Below are positions 26,582 through 34,841 of a stretch of 64,000 nt of DNA, one piece after another; position 1 is the stretch's first letter; every line of letters begins with the position of its first letter. The DNA comes from Variovorax sp037204085. Lineage in GTDB: Bacteria > Pseudomonadota > Gammaproteobacteria > Burkholderiales > Burkholderiaceae_C. The translations under genes and the position numbers were made by a program. The notes beneath the pieces were generated by a model. That model did not search any database and was not told where the DNA came from. It was given only the letters and a program-made list of their open reading frames with translations. Location: assembly GCF_037204085.1 (NCBI RefSeq), contig NZ_JBBCBW010000025.1, positions 19,163-83,162 of the forward strand. The letters run 5' to 3'.

Positions 26582-27640
26582 CTACGCGATTGCTACGCCT
26601 ACCTTGGAACCGGCCGCGACGATTTCTCCCCACGTTGCATCGTCCAGCCAGATGCCGCTGCGCTCGCGCGCCGCACGTGCGGCGCGCTCGGGTTCGCCCG
26701 CGATCTGCACCTGGTCGAAGCCTGCGCCCGGTGGGCTCTGGCGCAGCCAGTCGACGAAGGCTGTCGCTTCCTGCGCGAAGCTTTCCTGCGTTCCCAGCTT
26801 CGCGGGATCGATCAGGATGGTCAGCATGCCGTTGAGCACCGTGCGCGCCGTATCGGCCGGGCGGTGCCAGGTGCCGCCGCCGGTGAGCGCACCGCCCAGC
26901 AACTCGCAGGCCATGGCCATGCCGTAGCCCTTGTGCTCGCCGAAAGTCATGAGCGCGCCGAAGAGCCCGTTCGATTGCGGCACCACCACCACGCCCGGGT
27001 CATTGGTCGGCGCGCCGCGCTCGTCGATCAGGTAGCCGTCGGGCACCTGCTCGCCCTTGTTGTGCGCAACGCGCATCTTTCCCTGTGCCACGCGGCTGGT
27101 CGCAAAGTCGAGCAGAAAGGGCTCGGCCCCTGCCAGCGGAATGCCGATGCAGCACGGGTTGGTACCAAAGCGCCCGTCGCCGCCGCCCCATGGCGCCACC
27201 ACGGGCCGCGAGAGCACGTTGACGAAGTGCATCGACACCAGGCCTTCAGCCGTTGCCATTTCGGCAAAGTGCCCGATGCGGCCCAGGTGGTGCGCATTCG
27301 CGAGCGTGAAGATGCAGCTACCGTGCTGCCTTGCCCGCGCGATGCCGAGTTCCATTGCCTGCACGCCCACGATCTGCCCGTAGCCATGCTGGCCGTCGAG
27401 CGCGAGCAGCGTGCCGATGTCGGCATTGACCTTGACCGAGGCATTGGGCACAAGCCCGCCTTCGGCCACCGCATCGACATAGCGCGGCAGCATGCCCACG
27501 CCATGCGAATCATGGCCGCTCAGGTTGGCGAGCACCAGGTTGGCCGCCACCTGTTCGGCTTCGGCCGGCGTGCTGCCGGCGGCAGTCAGGATTTGCGCGC
27601 ATTGCGATCGCAACGTAGCGGCGGGAAGGGTCTTGGGCAT
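26582..27640 (-). CDS. Malate/L-lactate dehydrogenase (Ldh/YlbC family) oxidoreductase
   Basis: A 352-residue NAD(P)-dependent oxidoreductase of the Ldh2/MDH2 family, unrelated to classical LDH. The family signature SGHDSHGVGMLPRYV (41-55) carries the substrate and catalytic histidines, followed by ANAHHLGRIGHF and the CCIGIPLAG region. Members act on malate, lactate, ureidoglycolate, sulfolactate or sugar-derived 2-ketoacids. As the last gene of the TRAP/UxaA operon it may oxidise the 2-hydroxyacid released by the FAH-type hydrolase, or reduce a keto-sugar acid intermediate. Specificity is inferred from context. Confidence 0.85.
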   Translation of the reverse strand: MPKTLPAATLRSQCAQILTAAGSTPAEAEQVAANLVLANLSGHDSHGVGMLPRYVDAVAEGGLVPNASVKVNADIGTLLALDGQHGYGQIVGVQAMELGIARARQHGSCIFTLANAHHLGRIGHFAEMATAEGLVSMHFVNVLSRPVVAPWGGGDGRFGTNPCCIGIPLAGAEPFLLDFATSRVAQGKMRVAHNKGEQVPDGYLIDERGAPTNDPGVVVVPQSNGLFGALMTFGEHKGYGMAMACELLGGALTGGGTWHRPADTARTVLNGMLTILIDPAKLGTQESFAQEATAFVDWLRQSPPGAGFDQVQIAGEPERAARAARERSGIWLDDATWGEIVAAGSKVGVAIA

Positions 27641-27693
27641 CAGTTGACTCCATGGGTTTGATCAAGGGCCGCGCAGCAAGGCCCGTTCGTGAA

Positions 27694-27728
27694 ACACCGC
27701 GGAACCGGCTTTGCCGGGCCGCTGGTGT
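27694..27728. repeat. Intergenic hairpin repeat, copy 1
   Basis: A 35-bp sequence starting ACACCGCGGAACCGGC is identical to the copy at 31363-31397. It is self-complementary in part (CCGG-CTTTG-CCGG core with outer CACC/GGTG). Both copies are followed by a C-run/G-run and a shared ACACGAAGTG. It lies between the UxaA-family and Ldh genes. Confidence 0.8.
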
Positions 27729-27784
27729 TGCCCCCGGTAGGGGGAGGGAGAAGCGACACGAAGTGCGCGTAGCCTGGGGGCGAG

Positions 27785-29311
27785 CTACATGACTGCGCCG
27801 ACTTGCCACGGCACGAATTCGTTCTGGCCGTAGCCATGTTTCTCGCTCTTCGACGGTTCGCCGGACGCGGTCGCCAGCACCAACTCGAAGATGCGCTGGC
27901 CCATCTCCTGGATCGAACTGCTGCCGTCCACGATCTCGCCGCAGTTGATGTCCATGTCCTCTTCCTGCCGCTGCCACAGCGCCGAGTTGGTCGCGAGCTT
28001 GAGCGAAGGAGAGGGTGCGCAGCCGTAGGCCGAGCCGCGCCCGGTCGTGAAGCAGATGATGTTCGCGCCGCCGGCCACTTGGCCCGTGGCGCTTACCGGG
28101 TCGTAGCCCGGCGTGTCCATGTAGACGAAGCCGTGCGCCGTCACCGGCTCGGCATATTCGTACACCGCCTCGAGGTTGCTGGTGCCGCCCTTGGCCACCG
28201 CACCTAGCGACTTCTCGAGAATCGTCGTGAGACCGCCCGCCTTGTTGCCCGGCGAGGGGTTGTTGTTCATCTCGCCTTCGTTGATCTCGGTGTAGTGCTC
28301 CCACCACTTGATGCGGTCCACCAGCTTCTGGCCGACCTCGCGCCGCACCGCGCGGCGCGTGAGCAGGTGCTCGGCGCCATAGACCTCGGGCGTTTCACTC
28401 AAGATGGCCGTGCCGCCATGCGCCACCAGCAGGTCGACCGCCGCACCTAGCGCCGGGTTGGCGCTGATGCCCGAATAGCCGTCGGAGCCGCCGCACTGCA
28501 GGCCGATGGTGATGTGCGCCGCGCTGCACGGTTCGCGCTTCACCGCGTTGGCGCGCGGCAGCATCTCGTTGATGAGCGCAATGCCTTTCTCCACCGTCTT
28601 GCGCGTGCCGCCGGTGTCCTGGATGTTGAAGGTGCGAAAGTTCTCGCCCTCGGCCAGGTGGCCCGTTGCGAGCCAGGCGTTGATCTGGTTCGCCTCGCAG
28701 CCCAGGCCCACCACCAGCACGCCCGCAAAGTTGGGGTGCGTGGCATAGCCCGTGAGCGTGCGCTCCAGAATCTGCATGCCCATGCCTTGCGTGTCCATGC
28801 CGCAGCCCGTGCCGTGCGTGAGCGCCACGATGCCGTCGACGTTTGGGTAGTCCGCCAGCGCAGCCGGATTGGTTTTGCGCGAAAAGTGGTCCGCAATGGC
28901 GCGCGCCGCGGTGGCCGAGCAGTTCACGCTCGTCAGCACGCCGATGTAGTTGCGCGTGGCCACGCGGCCGTCCGCCCGCTTGATGCCCATGAAGGTGGCC
29001 TCGCGCTTTGCGGTGGGCGGCTTCACGTCGGCGCCAAAGGCGTAGTCGCGCTCGAAGTCGCCCTTGTCCCGGCCCATGTCGAGGTTGTGCGTGTGCACAT
29101 GCTCGCCGGCCGCAATGGGCTTGCTCGCAAAGCCGATGATCTGGTTGTAGCGGCGCACCGGTTCACCCGCGGCAATGGCGTGCGTCGCCACCTTGTGGCC
29201 GGCGGGAATGAGGCCGCGCACGGCGAAGTCTTCGACCTTGGCGCCGCCGACCAGCTGGCTGCGCGCGATCACGACATCGTCGGCCGGATGCAGGCGAATG
29301 AAGGGATTCAT
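27785..29311 (-). CDS. UxaA/GarD-family sugar-acid dehydratase
   Basis: A 508-residue dehydratase. It has an N-terminal SAF domain (about 8-85, LHPADDVVIARSQLVGG) and a C-terminal catalytic region with LTHGTGCGMDTQG, GLGCEANQI, GLQCGGSDGYSGI and NPSPGNKAGGLTTI, matching altronate/galactarate dehydratases. These enzymes dehydrate aldonates to 2-keto-3-deoxy acids using Fe or another divalent metal. There is no uronate isomerase or tagaturonate reductase nearby. The divergent SDR/FAH genes point to a non-phosphorylative pathway for L-fuconate, D-arabinonate, L-galactonate or similar, in which UxaA-family dehydratases are known. It follows the TRAP permease by 24 bp. Confidence 0.85.
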   Translation of the reverse strand: MNPFIRLHPADDVVIARSQLVGGAKVEDFAVRGLIPAGHKVATHAIAAGEPVRRYNQIIGFASKPIAAGEHVHTHNLDMGRDKGDFERDYAFGADVKPPTAKREATFMGIKRADGRVATRNYIGVLTSVNCSATAARAIADHFSRKTNPAALADYPNVDGIVALTHGTGCGMDTQGMGMQILERTLTGYATHPNFAGVLVVGLGCEANQINAWLATGHLAEGENFRTFNIQDTGGTRKTVEKGIALINEMLPRANAVKREPCSAAHITIGLQCGGSDGYSGISANPALGAAVDLLVAHGGTAILSETPEVYGAEHLLTRRAVRREVGQKLVDRIKWWEHYTEINEGEMNNNPSPGNKAGGLTTILEKSLGAVAKGGTSNLEAVYEYAEPVTAHGFVYMDTPGYDPVSATGQVAGGANIICFTTGRGSAYGCAPSPSLKLATNSALWQRQEEDMDINCGEIVDGSSSIQEMGQRIFELVLATASGEPSKSEKHGYGQNEFVPWQVGAVM

Positions 29312-29335
29312 CGTGGAACTCGTGTTGTGTGGTGA

Positions 29336-30730
29336 CTAGAAGAACATTTTGGGCAACCACAGTACCAATGAAGGCACATAGGTAATCACGACCAAGGCCA
29401 GCAGCAGCGGAATGAGCCACGGCAAGATCGCCATCGTCGTGCGCTCGAAGCTCAGCCCCGCCACGCGCGCCAGCACGAACAGCACCATGCCCATCGGCGG
29501 ATGCAGCAGGCCAATCATCAGGTTCAGCACCATCACCAGGCCGAAGTGGATTGGGTCGACGCCCAGCTGCGTGGCAATCGGCAGCAGGATGGGAACCAGA
29601 ATGGTGATGGCGGCGGTGGGCTCCAGGAAGCAGCCCACGAACAGCATCAGCAGGTTGGCCAGCAGCAGAAACACCCAGGCTTCCTTGGTGAAGCCCAGCA
29701 CCCAGCTGGCGATGTCGGTGGTCACGCCGGTAGCGGTGAGCATCCAGCCGAAGATGGAGGCAGCCGCCACGATGAACAGCACGGTCGATGTGGTCTCGAT
29801 GGTGTCGAGGCACACCTTGACGAACATCTTCCACGAGAGCGTCTTGTACCAGGCAAAGCCCAGGATCATGGCCCATACGCAGGCGGCAATTGCGCCCTCT
29901 GTGGGCGTGAAAAGGCCCGTGCTCATGCCGCCGATCAGCAGCACCGGGGTCATGATGGGCAGCAGCGCTTCGAACTTGAAGATCCTGTCGAGCACGAAGA
30001 GCGACGCCAGGCCCGCAAACACGGTGAGCTGCGGCGGCGTGCCCAGCTTCGAAACCAGGAGCCAGATGAGGAGCGGCCAGCCGACCACCACAGCCAGCTC
30101 GCACATCGCCTTGAAGAAGCGCGTGCTCGAGAACTTGACGTCGCCGCCCCAGCCGTTGCGGTGGGCAAAGTAAGCCACCGTCAGCATCATCAATATGGCC
30201 AGCAGTACGCCCGGCAGGATGCCCGCAAGGAACAGCGCCCCCACCGACACGTTGGCCATCATCCCGTAGATCACGAATGGCAGGCTCGGGGGAATGATCG
30301 GGCCCAGCGTGGCCGAAGCCGCGGTCACGCCCACCGCGAATTCGGTCGAATAGCCGTGCTCCTTCATCGCCTTGATCTCGATCGTGCCCAGGCCCGCGGC
30401 ATCGGCAATGGCGGTGCCGCTCATGCCCGCGAAGATCACCGAGCCCAGCACGTTCACATGGCCGAGGCCCCCCTTGAGCCAACCCACCAGCGCCAGCGCG
30501 AAGTTGTAGATGCGGGTGGTGATGCCCGCGTTGTTCATCAGGTTGCCGGCCAGGATGAAGAAGGGCACCGCCAGCAGCGGAAAGCTGTCGATGCCGCTCA
30601 CCATGCGGTGGATGACGACGAACGGCGGCAGGCTGCCGCTCACGAGGATGTAGGCCAGCGAGGCGCCGGCCATGGCCACGGCCACCGGAATGCCGCCCGC
30701 CATGAAGACCAGGAAGAATATTTTCAGCAT
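29336..30730 (-). CDS. TRAP transporter large permease (DctM type)
   Basis: A 464-residue membrane protein of the DctM family with about 12-13 hydrophobic segments, including the conserved SGTAIADAAGLGTIEIKAM region near 125-145 and the FVGCFLEPTAAITILVPILLPI motif near 355-375. It is the sodium-coupled translocation subunit of a tripartite ATP-independent periplasmic transporter. It starts 19 bp after the small permease gene. The adjacent aldonate-type dehydratase suggests uptake of a sugar acid or dicarboxylate. Confidence 0.92.
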   Translation of the reverse strand: MLKIFFLVFMAGGIPVAVAMAGASLAYILVSGSLPPFVVIHRMVSGIDSFPLLAVPFFILAGNLMNNAGITTRIYNFALALVGWLKGGLGHVNVLGSVIFAGMSGTAIADAAGLGTIEIKAMKEHGYSTEFAVGVTAASATLGPIIPPSLPFVIYGMMANVSVGALFLAGILPGVLLAILMMLTVAYFAHRNGWGGDVKFSSTRFFKAMCELAVVVGWPLLIWLLVSKLGTPPQLTVFAGLASLFVLDRIFKFEALLPIMTPVLLIGGMSTGLFTPTEGAIAACVWAMILGFAWYKTLSWKMFVKVCLDTIETTSTVLFIVAAASIFGWMLTATGVTTDIASWVLGFTKEAWVFLLLANLLMLFVGCFLEPTAAITILVPILLPIATQLGVDPIHFGLVMVLNLMIGLLHPPMGMVLFVLARVAGLSFERTTMAILPWLIPLLLALVVITYVPSLVLWLPKMFF

Positions 30731-30749
30731 GCAGTTGTTCTCGTCGGGA

Positions 30750-31310
30750 TCAGCGGTCGGCCAGGGTGGATTCGGGTCGTTCGAGCACGCTGTAGCCGCG
30801 CTTCCAGTGAGTGCGCGCCACCTGGATGGAGCGCCAGGTCATCGCGATGAAGCCGAACAGGCACAGGCCGTAGACGATGTTCATCGGCGCATCGACGATC
30901 GTCATGCGCGTGGTGTTGCCGATCTTCAGCATCATCTGCACCGTCATGACCACGGCCGCAATGAAGAAGGCGGTGCGCAGCACGTCGACCGCGCGAGACA
31001 TCCATCGGCCCATGGCCGCGGGCATGTGGCGGTAGAAGAAATCGACCTGGATCTGGTTGTTCTTTGCGACGCCGATTGCGGCGCCGATGAAGACCACCGC
31101 AATCAGCATGTAGCGTGCCACTTCCTCGGTCCACGCGGCCGAATCGTTCATCACATAGCGCGTGACGAACTGGTAGAACACCGTGAGCCCGAGCATCCAG
31201 AAGATCGCGAGCGAGATCCAGCCTTCGGCGATGGTGTGGGAAAGGTCGACGACCTCGTCTTCCGCGTGGAAGTGGCCCTCGTCATCAATGATTTTCTTGT
31301 CGTCAGTCAA
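30750..31310 (-). CDS. TRAP transporter small permease (DctQ type)
   Basis: A 186-residue DctQ-family protein with four transmembrane helices and the typical SAAWTEEVARYMLI segment before helix 2. A longer frame reaches 31343, but no ATG or GTG is available there. I choose TTG 31310 because GGAG lies 6 bp upstream and the protein then starts MTDDKKIIDDEGHF, an acidic cytoplasmic tail typical of DctQ. It lies between the solute-binding gene (136 bp upstream, with hairpin repeat copy 2 in the gap) and DctM. Confidence 0.88.
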   Translation of the reverse strand: MTDDKKIIDDEGHFHAEDEVVDLSHTIAEGWISLAIFWMLGLTVFYQFVTRYVMNDSAAWTEEVARYMLIAVVFIGAAIGVAKNNQIQVDFFYRHMPAAMGRWMSRAVDVLRTAFFIAAVVMTVQMMLKIGNTTRMTIVDAPMNIVYGLCLFGFIAMTWRSIQVARTHWKRGYSVLERPESTLADR

Positions 31311-31362
31311 TGCAATCTCCTGGTCGGCTCCAGCGGCAAGCAAAGCGAAGCCCCTTCGGGAG

Positions 31363-31397
31363 ACACCGCGGAACCGGCTTTGCCGGGCCGCTGGTGT
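31363..31397. repeat. Intergenic hairpin repeat, copy 2
   Basis: Identical over 35 bp to 27694-27728 and again followed by a C-run/G-run hairpin (CCCCCTCGAGGGGG, 31400-31413) and ACACGAAGTG. It lies between the solute-receptor gene and the DctQ gene, so its transcript hairpin could shield the receptor mRNA from 3' decay. Confidence 0.8.
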
Positions 31398-31446
31398 CGC
31401 CCCCTCGAGGGGGAGGCGGCTACACGAAGTGAGCCGCTTCGGGGGG

Positions 31447-32445
31447 TTACTTGATTGCTGTGATGCGGTCGTAATCCTGCTGGCGATAGCCGTGGTCAGT
31501 GGGCTTGGTGTTCTTCAGCACGGCTTCGCGGAACGCGGCCTTGTCCACCGTGATCACGTTGTTGCCCTTCTTCTTGAACTCTTCGACCAGGCGGGCTTCC
31601 GAAGCGATGATGTCGCGGCCGGTCTTTTCAGCGGCCTCTTGCATCACCTCGGTGAAAATCTTCTTCTCGTCGGCCGAAAGCTTGCCCCACAGCTGGCCGG
31701 AGGTCACCGTCAGCAGTGAGTCGACGATGTGGCCCGTGAGCGAGATGTTCTTCTGCACCTCGAAGAACTTCTTGGCCTCGATGGTCGGCAGCGGGTTTTC
31801 CTGCGCATCGACTGTGTTGTTCTGCAGCGCGAGGTAGACCTCGGCAAAGGCAATGGGCGTGGCGTTGGCACCCAGCGCCTTGGGGAAGGCCAGGTAGGCC
31901 GGCGCGTCGGGCACGCGGATTTTCAGGCCCTTCATGTCCTCCGGCTTGGTCACCGGCTTGGCCGCGCTCGAAGTGACATGGCGCGCGCCGTAGTAGTTGA
32001 GCGCCGTGATGTGGTTGCCGCTCTTGTCGTCGTAGCCCTTGGCAAGCTCCTTGAACACATCGCTCTTCGCGTACTTCAGCAGATGCTCCGCGTCGCGGAA
32101 GATGAACGGAAAGTAGGTCACGGCCAGCGGCTTGTAGGTGTTGCCCGCAAAGCTCGCGCCCGTGAGCACGATGTCGACCGTGCCGAGCGTCATGCCCTGG
32201 TTGATGTCCGCTTCCTTGCCCAGGCTGGATGCCGGGAACACCTGGATGTCGTACTTGCCGTTGGTGCGCTTCTTGATCTCTTCGGCAGCCCACACGGAGT
32301 ACTTGTGGAACGGCTCCGAGGTTTCGTACACGTGCGCCCACTTGAGCTTGGTTTGCGCACCGGCCATGCCGGCGGTGCCCAGCGCGGTGGCTGCCAGGGT
32401 GCAGGCGGCGATGGCTTTCAGGGTGTTGCGTTTGCTGCTGTTCAT
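31447..32445 (-). CDS. TRAP transporter periplasmic solute-binding protein (DctP type)
   Basis: A 332-residue secreted receptor. A Sec signal peptide covers residues 1-30 (basic MNSSKRNTLK, hydrophobic core, AGA-Q cleavage). The mature part shows LKWAHVYETSEPFHKY and the ligand-anchoring MKGLKIRVPDAPAY segment with the conserved Arg (near 177) that binds carboxylates. The N-terminal ligand region resembles receptors for sugar acids/uronates. It would bind the substrate in the periplasm and deliver it to the DctQM pair downstream. It follows the FadR-type regulator gene by 47 bp. Confidence 0.92.
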   Translation of the reverse strand: MNSSKRNTLKAIAACTLAATALGTAGMAGAQTKLKWAHVYETSEPFHKYSVWAAEEIKKRTNGKYDIQVFPASSLGKEADINQGMTLGTVDIVLTGASFAGNTYKPLAVTYFPFIFRDAEHLLKYAKSDVFKELAKGYDDKSGNHITALNYYGARHVTSSAAKPVTKPEDMKGLKIRVPDAPAYLAFPKALGANATPIAFAEVYLALQNNTVDAQENPLPTIEAKKFFEVQKNISLTGHIVDSLLTVTSGQLWGKLSADEKKIFTEVMQEAAEKTGRDIIASEARLVEEFKKKGNNVITVDKAAFREAVLKNTKPTDHGYRQQDYDRITAIK

Positions 32446-32492
32446 CGGTTTGTCTCCGTTGTAGTGGCTGAAAGAAAAATGCTGCTGGCGAT

Positions 32493-33239
32493 TCAGGAAG
32501 TTTTTGCGCGGCGCCAGCTCGCGCTGAATCTCTGGTGCGAGTTGTCCATGTGGATGTGCATTGCGGCGCGCGCGCCCTCGGCGTCATGCGCGGCCACCGC
32601 GTCGCGAATGGCCTCGTGCTCTGCAATGGCCGAGCGCCACGACGGCACCGTCTCGAAGTAGCCACCCAGGCGCGTGAAGATCGGCCCGTTGCGCGAGTCC
32701 CAGAAGCTCTGCACCGTTTCCACCAGCACCGCATTGCCGCTGGCCGAAACGATGGCCACGTGGAACGCGCGGTCGCCGTCCAGCGGCAGCACTTCGCGGT
32801 CGGCAAGCTCGCGCATCAGCTCGATGGCGCGGCTCATGGCGTCGATGTCCTTGCGCTTGCCGATGGTGGCCGCAATGGCGGCGGTTTCGCCTTCGATCAC
32901 ACGGCGCGCGCGAATCAGCTCCAGCGGCCCCCATTCGGTGGGCGCCACCGGCTTGCTTGCGCGGTGCGAGCGGTCGAGCACATACACGCCCGAGCCCGTA
33001 CGAACCTCGACCCAGCCTTCGACTTCGAGCGCAATCAGCGCCTCGCGCACCGAAGGCCGGCTTACGCCGAGCTGCTTGGCCAGGTCGCGTTCGGCCGGCA
33101 GCCGCGCGCCGACCGCGAACTCGCCCTGGCCGATCAGCCCGCGGAGCTGGTCGGCAATCTGGCGGTACAAGCGCTGGGGTTCGACGGTCTGTAGCGGCAC
33201 GAGGGGGCTTGTTGTTAAGGGTTGTCCTGAATTGGACAA
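32493..33239 (-). CDS. FadR/FCD-family GntR transcriptional regulator
   Basis: A regulator of up to 248 residues. The winged helix-turn-helix is at about 24-85 (RLPAERDLAKQLGVSRPSVREAL), followed by an FCD ligand domain (about 105-235) with the metal/carboxylate-binding D/H pattern (DRAFHVAI and the C-terminal DAEGARAAMHIHM). Members sense hexuronates, lactate or sugar acids. The extreme start is a TTG (33239) overlapping a dyad; a GTG at 33200 gives 235 residues and leaves the operator non-coding. It probably represses both its own TRAP operon and the divergent SDR/FAH operon. Confidence 0.88.
   Translation of the reverse strand: MSNSGQPLTTSPLVPLQTVEPQRLYRQIADQLRGLIGQGEFAVGARLPAERDLAKQLGVSRPSVREALIALEVEGWVEVRTGSGVYVLDRSHRASKPVAPTEWGPLELIRARRVIEGETAAIAATIGKRKDIDAMSRAIELMRELADREVLPLDGDRAFHVAIVSASGNAVLVETVQSFWDSRNGPIFTRLGGYFETVPSWRSAIAEHEAIRDAVAAHDAEGARAAMHIHMDNSHQRFSASWRRAKTS
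33222..33239. promoter_or_regulatory. Dyad TTGTCC-N6-GGACAA (candidate FadR-type operator)
   Basis: A perfect 6-bp inverted repeat centred on TGAATT at the 5' end of the regulator gene, next to the divergent promoter region. It may be an operator for the adjacent FCD regulator. Confidence 0.4.
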
Positions 33240-33260
33240 GTGGTAAGGCCAATTCAGAAT
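33232..33260 (+). promoter_or_regulatory. Candidate promoter of the SDR-SDR-FAH operon with internal TGG-N5-CCA operator
   Basis: TTGGAC (33232-33237) and CAGAAT (33255-33260) are spaced 17 bp. Between them lies TGGTAAGGCCA (33241-33251), matching the TGG-N5-CCA operator form used by FadR/LldR-type regulators. A bound repressor would block the promoter. The rest of the 93-bp gap shows only the AGGAGA ribosome site before 33333. Confidence 0.4.
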
Positions 33261-33332
33261 ACGATCCGCACCGCGCCATTGCCATCAGGCCAAACCCTGA
33301 ACGGCCGGTTCCCATCTTTCTAGGAGACATGC

Positions 33333-34067
33333 ATGAGACTCAAGGGCAAGACCGTGCTCGTGACGGCAGCCGGACAAGGCATTGGCCACGCGAGCGTGCT
33401 CGCCATGGCCGCCGAAGGCGCACAGGTCTGGGCAACCGACGTGAACGAAAAGCTGCTCGAGCGCTACGCCGGCGTAGCCAACGTTCGCACGGCCAGGCTC
33501 GACGTGCTCGACAAGGACGCCATCGGCGCCTTCTTCAAGAGTCTTCCCGCGCTCGACGTGCTGTTCAACTGCGCGGGCGTGGTGCACAACGGCACCGCGC
33601 TCGACGCCACCGACAAGGACCTGGAGTTCGCGTTCAACCTGAACGTGCGCGCGCAGTTCTGGACGATCCAGGCCGCGCTGCCCGGCATGCTGGCCGCGGG
33701 GCGGGGCAGCATCATCAACATGGCGAGCGTGTGCTCCAGCATGAAGGGGTTGCCCAACCGTTTCGTCTATGGCACCACCAAGGCCGCAGTGCTCGGCCTC
33801 ACCAAGAGCGTGGCGGCCGACTTCGTGGCGCGCGGCATCCGCTGCAATGCGGTGTGCCCCGGCACGGTCGATACACCGTCGCTCGGCGAACGCATCAACG
33901 CCAATGAAGACCCGGACGCCGCCCGCAAGGCCTTCATTGCCCGCCAGCCCATGGGGCGGCTCGCGCAAGCCGAAGAAATTGCACCCGTGGTGGTGTTCCT
34001 GGCCAGCGACGAATCGGTGTTTGCAACAGGCCAGGCCTTCACGGTAGACGGCGGCATCACCATATGA
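33333..34067 (+). CDS. SDR dehydrogenase, probably for a 2-keto-3-deoxy sugar acid
   Basis: A 244-residue classical SDR with the NAD motif TAAGQGIG (11-18), NCAG (79-82), catalytic S132, Y146 and K150, and the C-terminal FTVDGGITI. It resembles 2-keto-3-deoxy-L-fuconate dehydrogenase and the related BDH2 group, which oxidise the C4 hydroxyl of 2-keto-3-deoxyaldonates to 2,4-diketo acids. That product is the substrate of FAH-type hydrolases such as the one two genes downstream. AGGAGA precedes ATG 33333. It overlaps the next SDR by ATGA. Specificity is inferred. Confidence 0.82.
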   Translation: MRLKGKTVLVTAAGQGIGHASVLAMAAEGAQVWATDVNEKLLERYAGVANVRTARLDVLDKDAIGAFFKSLPALDVLFNCAGVVHNGTALDATDKDLEFAFNLNVRAQFWTIQAALPGMLAAGRGSIINMASVCSSMKGLPNRFVYGTTKAAVLGLTKSVAADFVARGIRCNAVCPGTVDTPSLGERINANEDPDAARKAFIARQPMGRLAQAEEIAPVVVFLASDESVFATGQAFTVDGGITI

Positions 34068-34810
34068 ACCAGCTCGACTTCGCCGGCCGCCATGCCGTGG
34101 TGACCGGCGGCGCGGCTGGGCTGGGCTACGGCATTGCCGAGCGGCTGATCGCATCGGGCGGCAGCGTCACGCTGTGGGACCGCGACGAGGCCGCGGCGCA
34201 CAAGGCTGCTGCTGCGCTCGGGTCCAAGGCGTTCGCACTGCAGGTCGACGTGGCGCAGCAGCCTTCGGTGGCAGCCGCCGTCGCGGCCACGCTGGCGCAA
34301 TCGCCGCGCATCGATGCGCTGGTCAACAGCGCTGGCATTACCGGCCCCAACACCAAGCTCTGGGACTATCCGGTGGACGATTGGCGGCAGGTGATGGAGG
34401 TCAACATCAACGGCGTCTTTCTCTGCTGCCGCGAAGCGGTCGCGCAAATGCGCAAGCAGGGCTATGGCCGCATCGTCAACATCGCCTCGGTGGCGGGCAA
34501 GGAGGGCAACCCCAACGCCAGCGCCTACAGTGCGAGCAAGGCCGCCGTCATTGCGCTCACCAAGTCGCTGGGCAAGGAGCTGGCCGACACCGGTATTCGC
34601 GTCAACTGCGTAACGCCTGCGGCCGTAAAGACCGCCATCTTCGACCAGATGACACCGGAGCACATCGCGTTCATGCTCTCGAAAATTCCGATGGGCCGCT
34701 TCGGCACGGTGCAAGAGGTGGCCGCGATGGTCGGCTGGCTCTGCACCGAAGATTGCTCGTTTTCCACCGGCGCCGTGTTCGACCTCTCCGGCGGCCGCTC
34801 CACTTACTGA
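34064..34810 (+). CDS. SDR-family oxidoreductase
   Basis: A 248-residue classical SDR: TGGAAGLGYG (14-23), NSAG (88-91), catalytic S142, Y155 and K159, and C-terminal FDLSGGRSTY. It is translationally coupled to the previous SDR. In non-phosphorylative sugar pathways a second SDR commonly oxidises the aldose (for example L-fucose or D-arabinose dehydrogenase) to the lactone; that role is possible here but not proven. The FAH hydrolase follows after 31 bp with its own AAAGGA site. Confidence 0.82.
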   Translation: MNQLDFAGRHAVVTGGAAGLGYGIAERLIASGGSVTLWDRDEAAAHKAAAALGSKAFALQVDVAQQPSVAAAVAATLAQSPRIDALVNSAGITGPNTKLWDYPVDDWRQVMEVNINGVFLCCREAVAQMRKQGYGRIVNIASVAGKEGNPNASAYSASKAAVIALTKSLGKELADTGIRVNCVTPAAVKTAIFDQMTPEHIAFMLSKIPMGRFGTVQEVAAMVGWLCTEDCSFSTGAVFDLSGGRSTY

Positions 34811-34841
34811 TCAATCAGTCTCCCCCCCAAGAAAGGACAAC

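Noticed and set aside
27785..29311. Classical hexuronate (UxaA) pathway
   Set aside because: uxaB, uxaC, kdgK and kdgA are absent nearby; SDR/FAH genes indicate another route.
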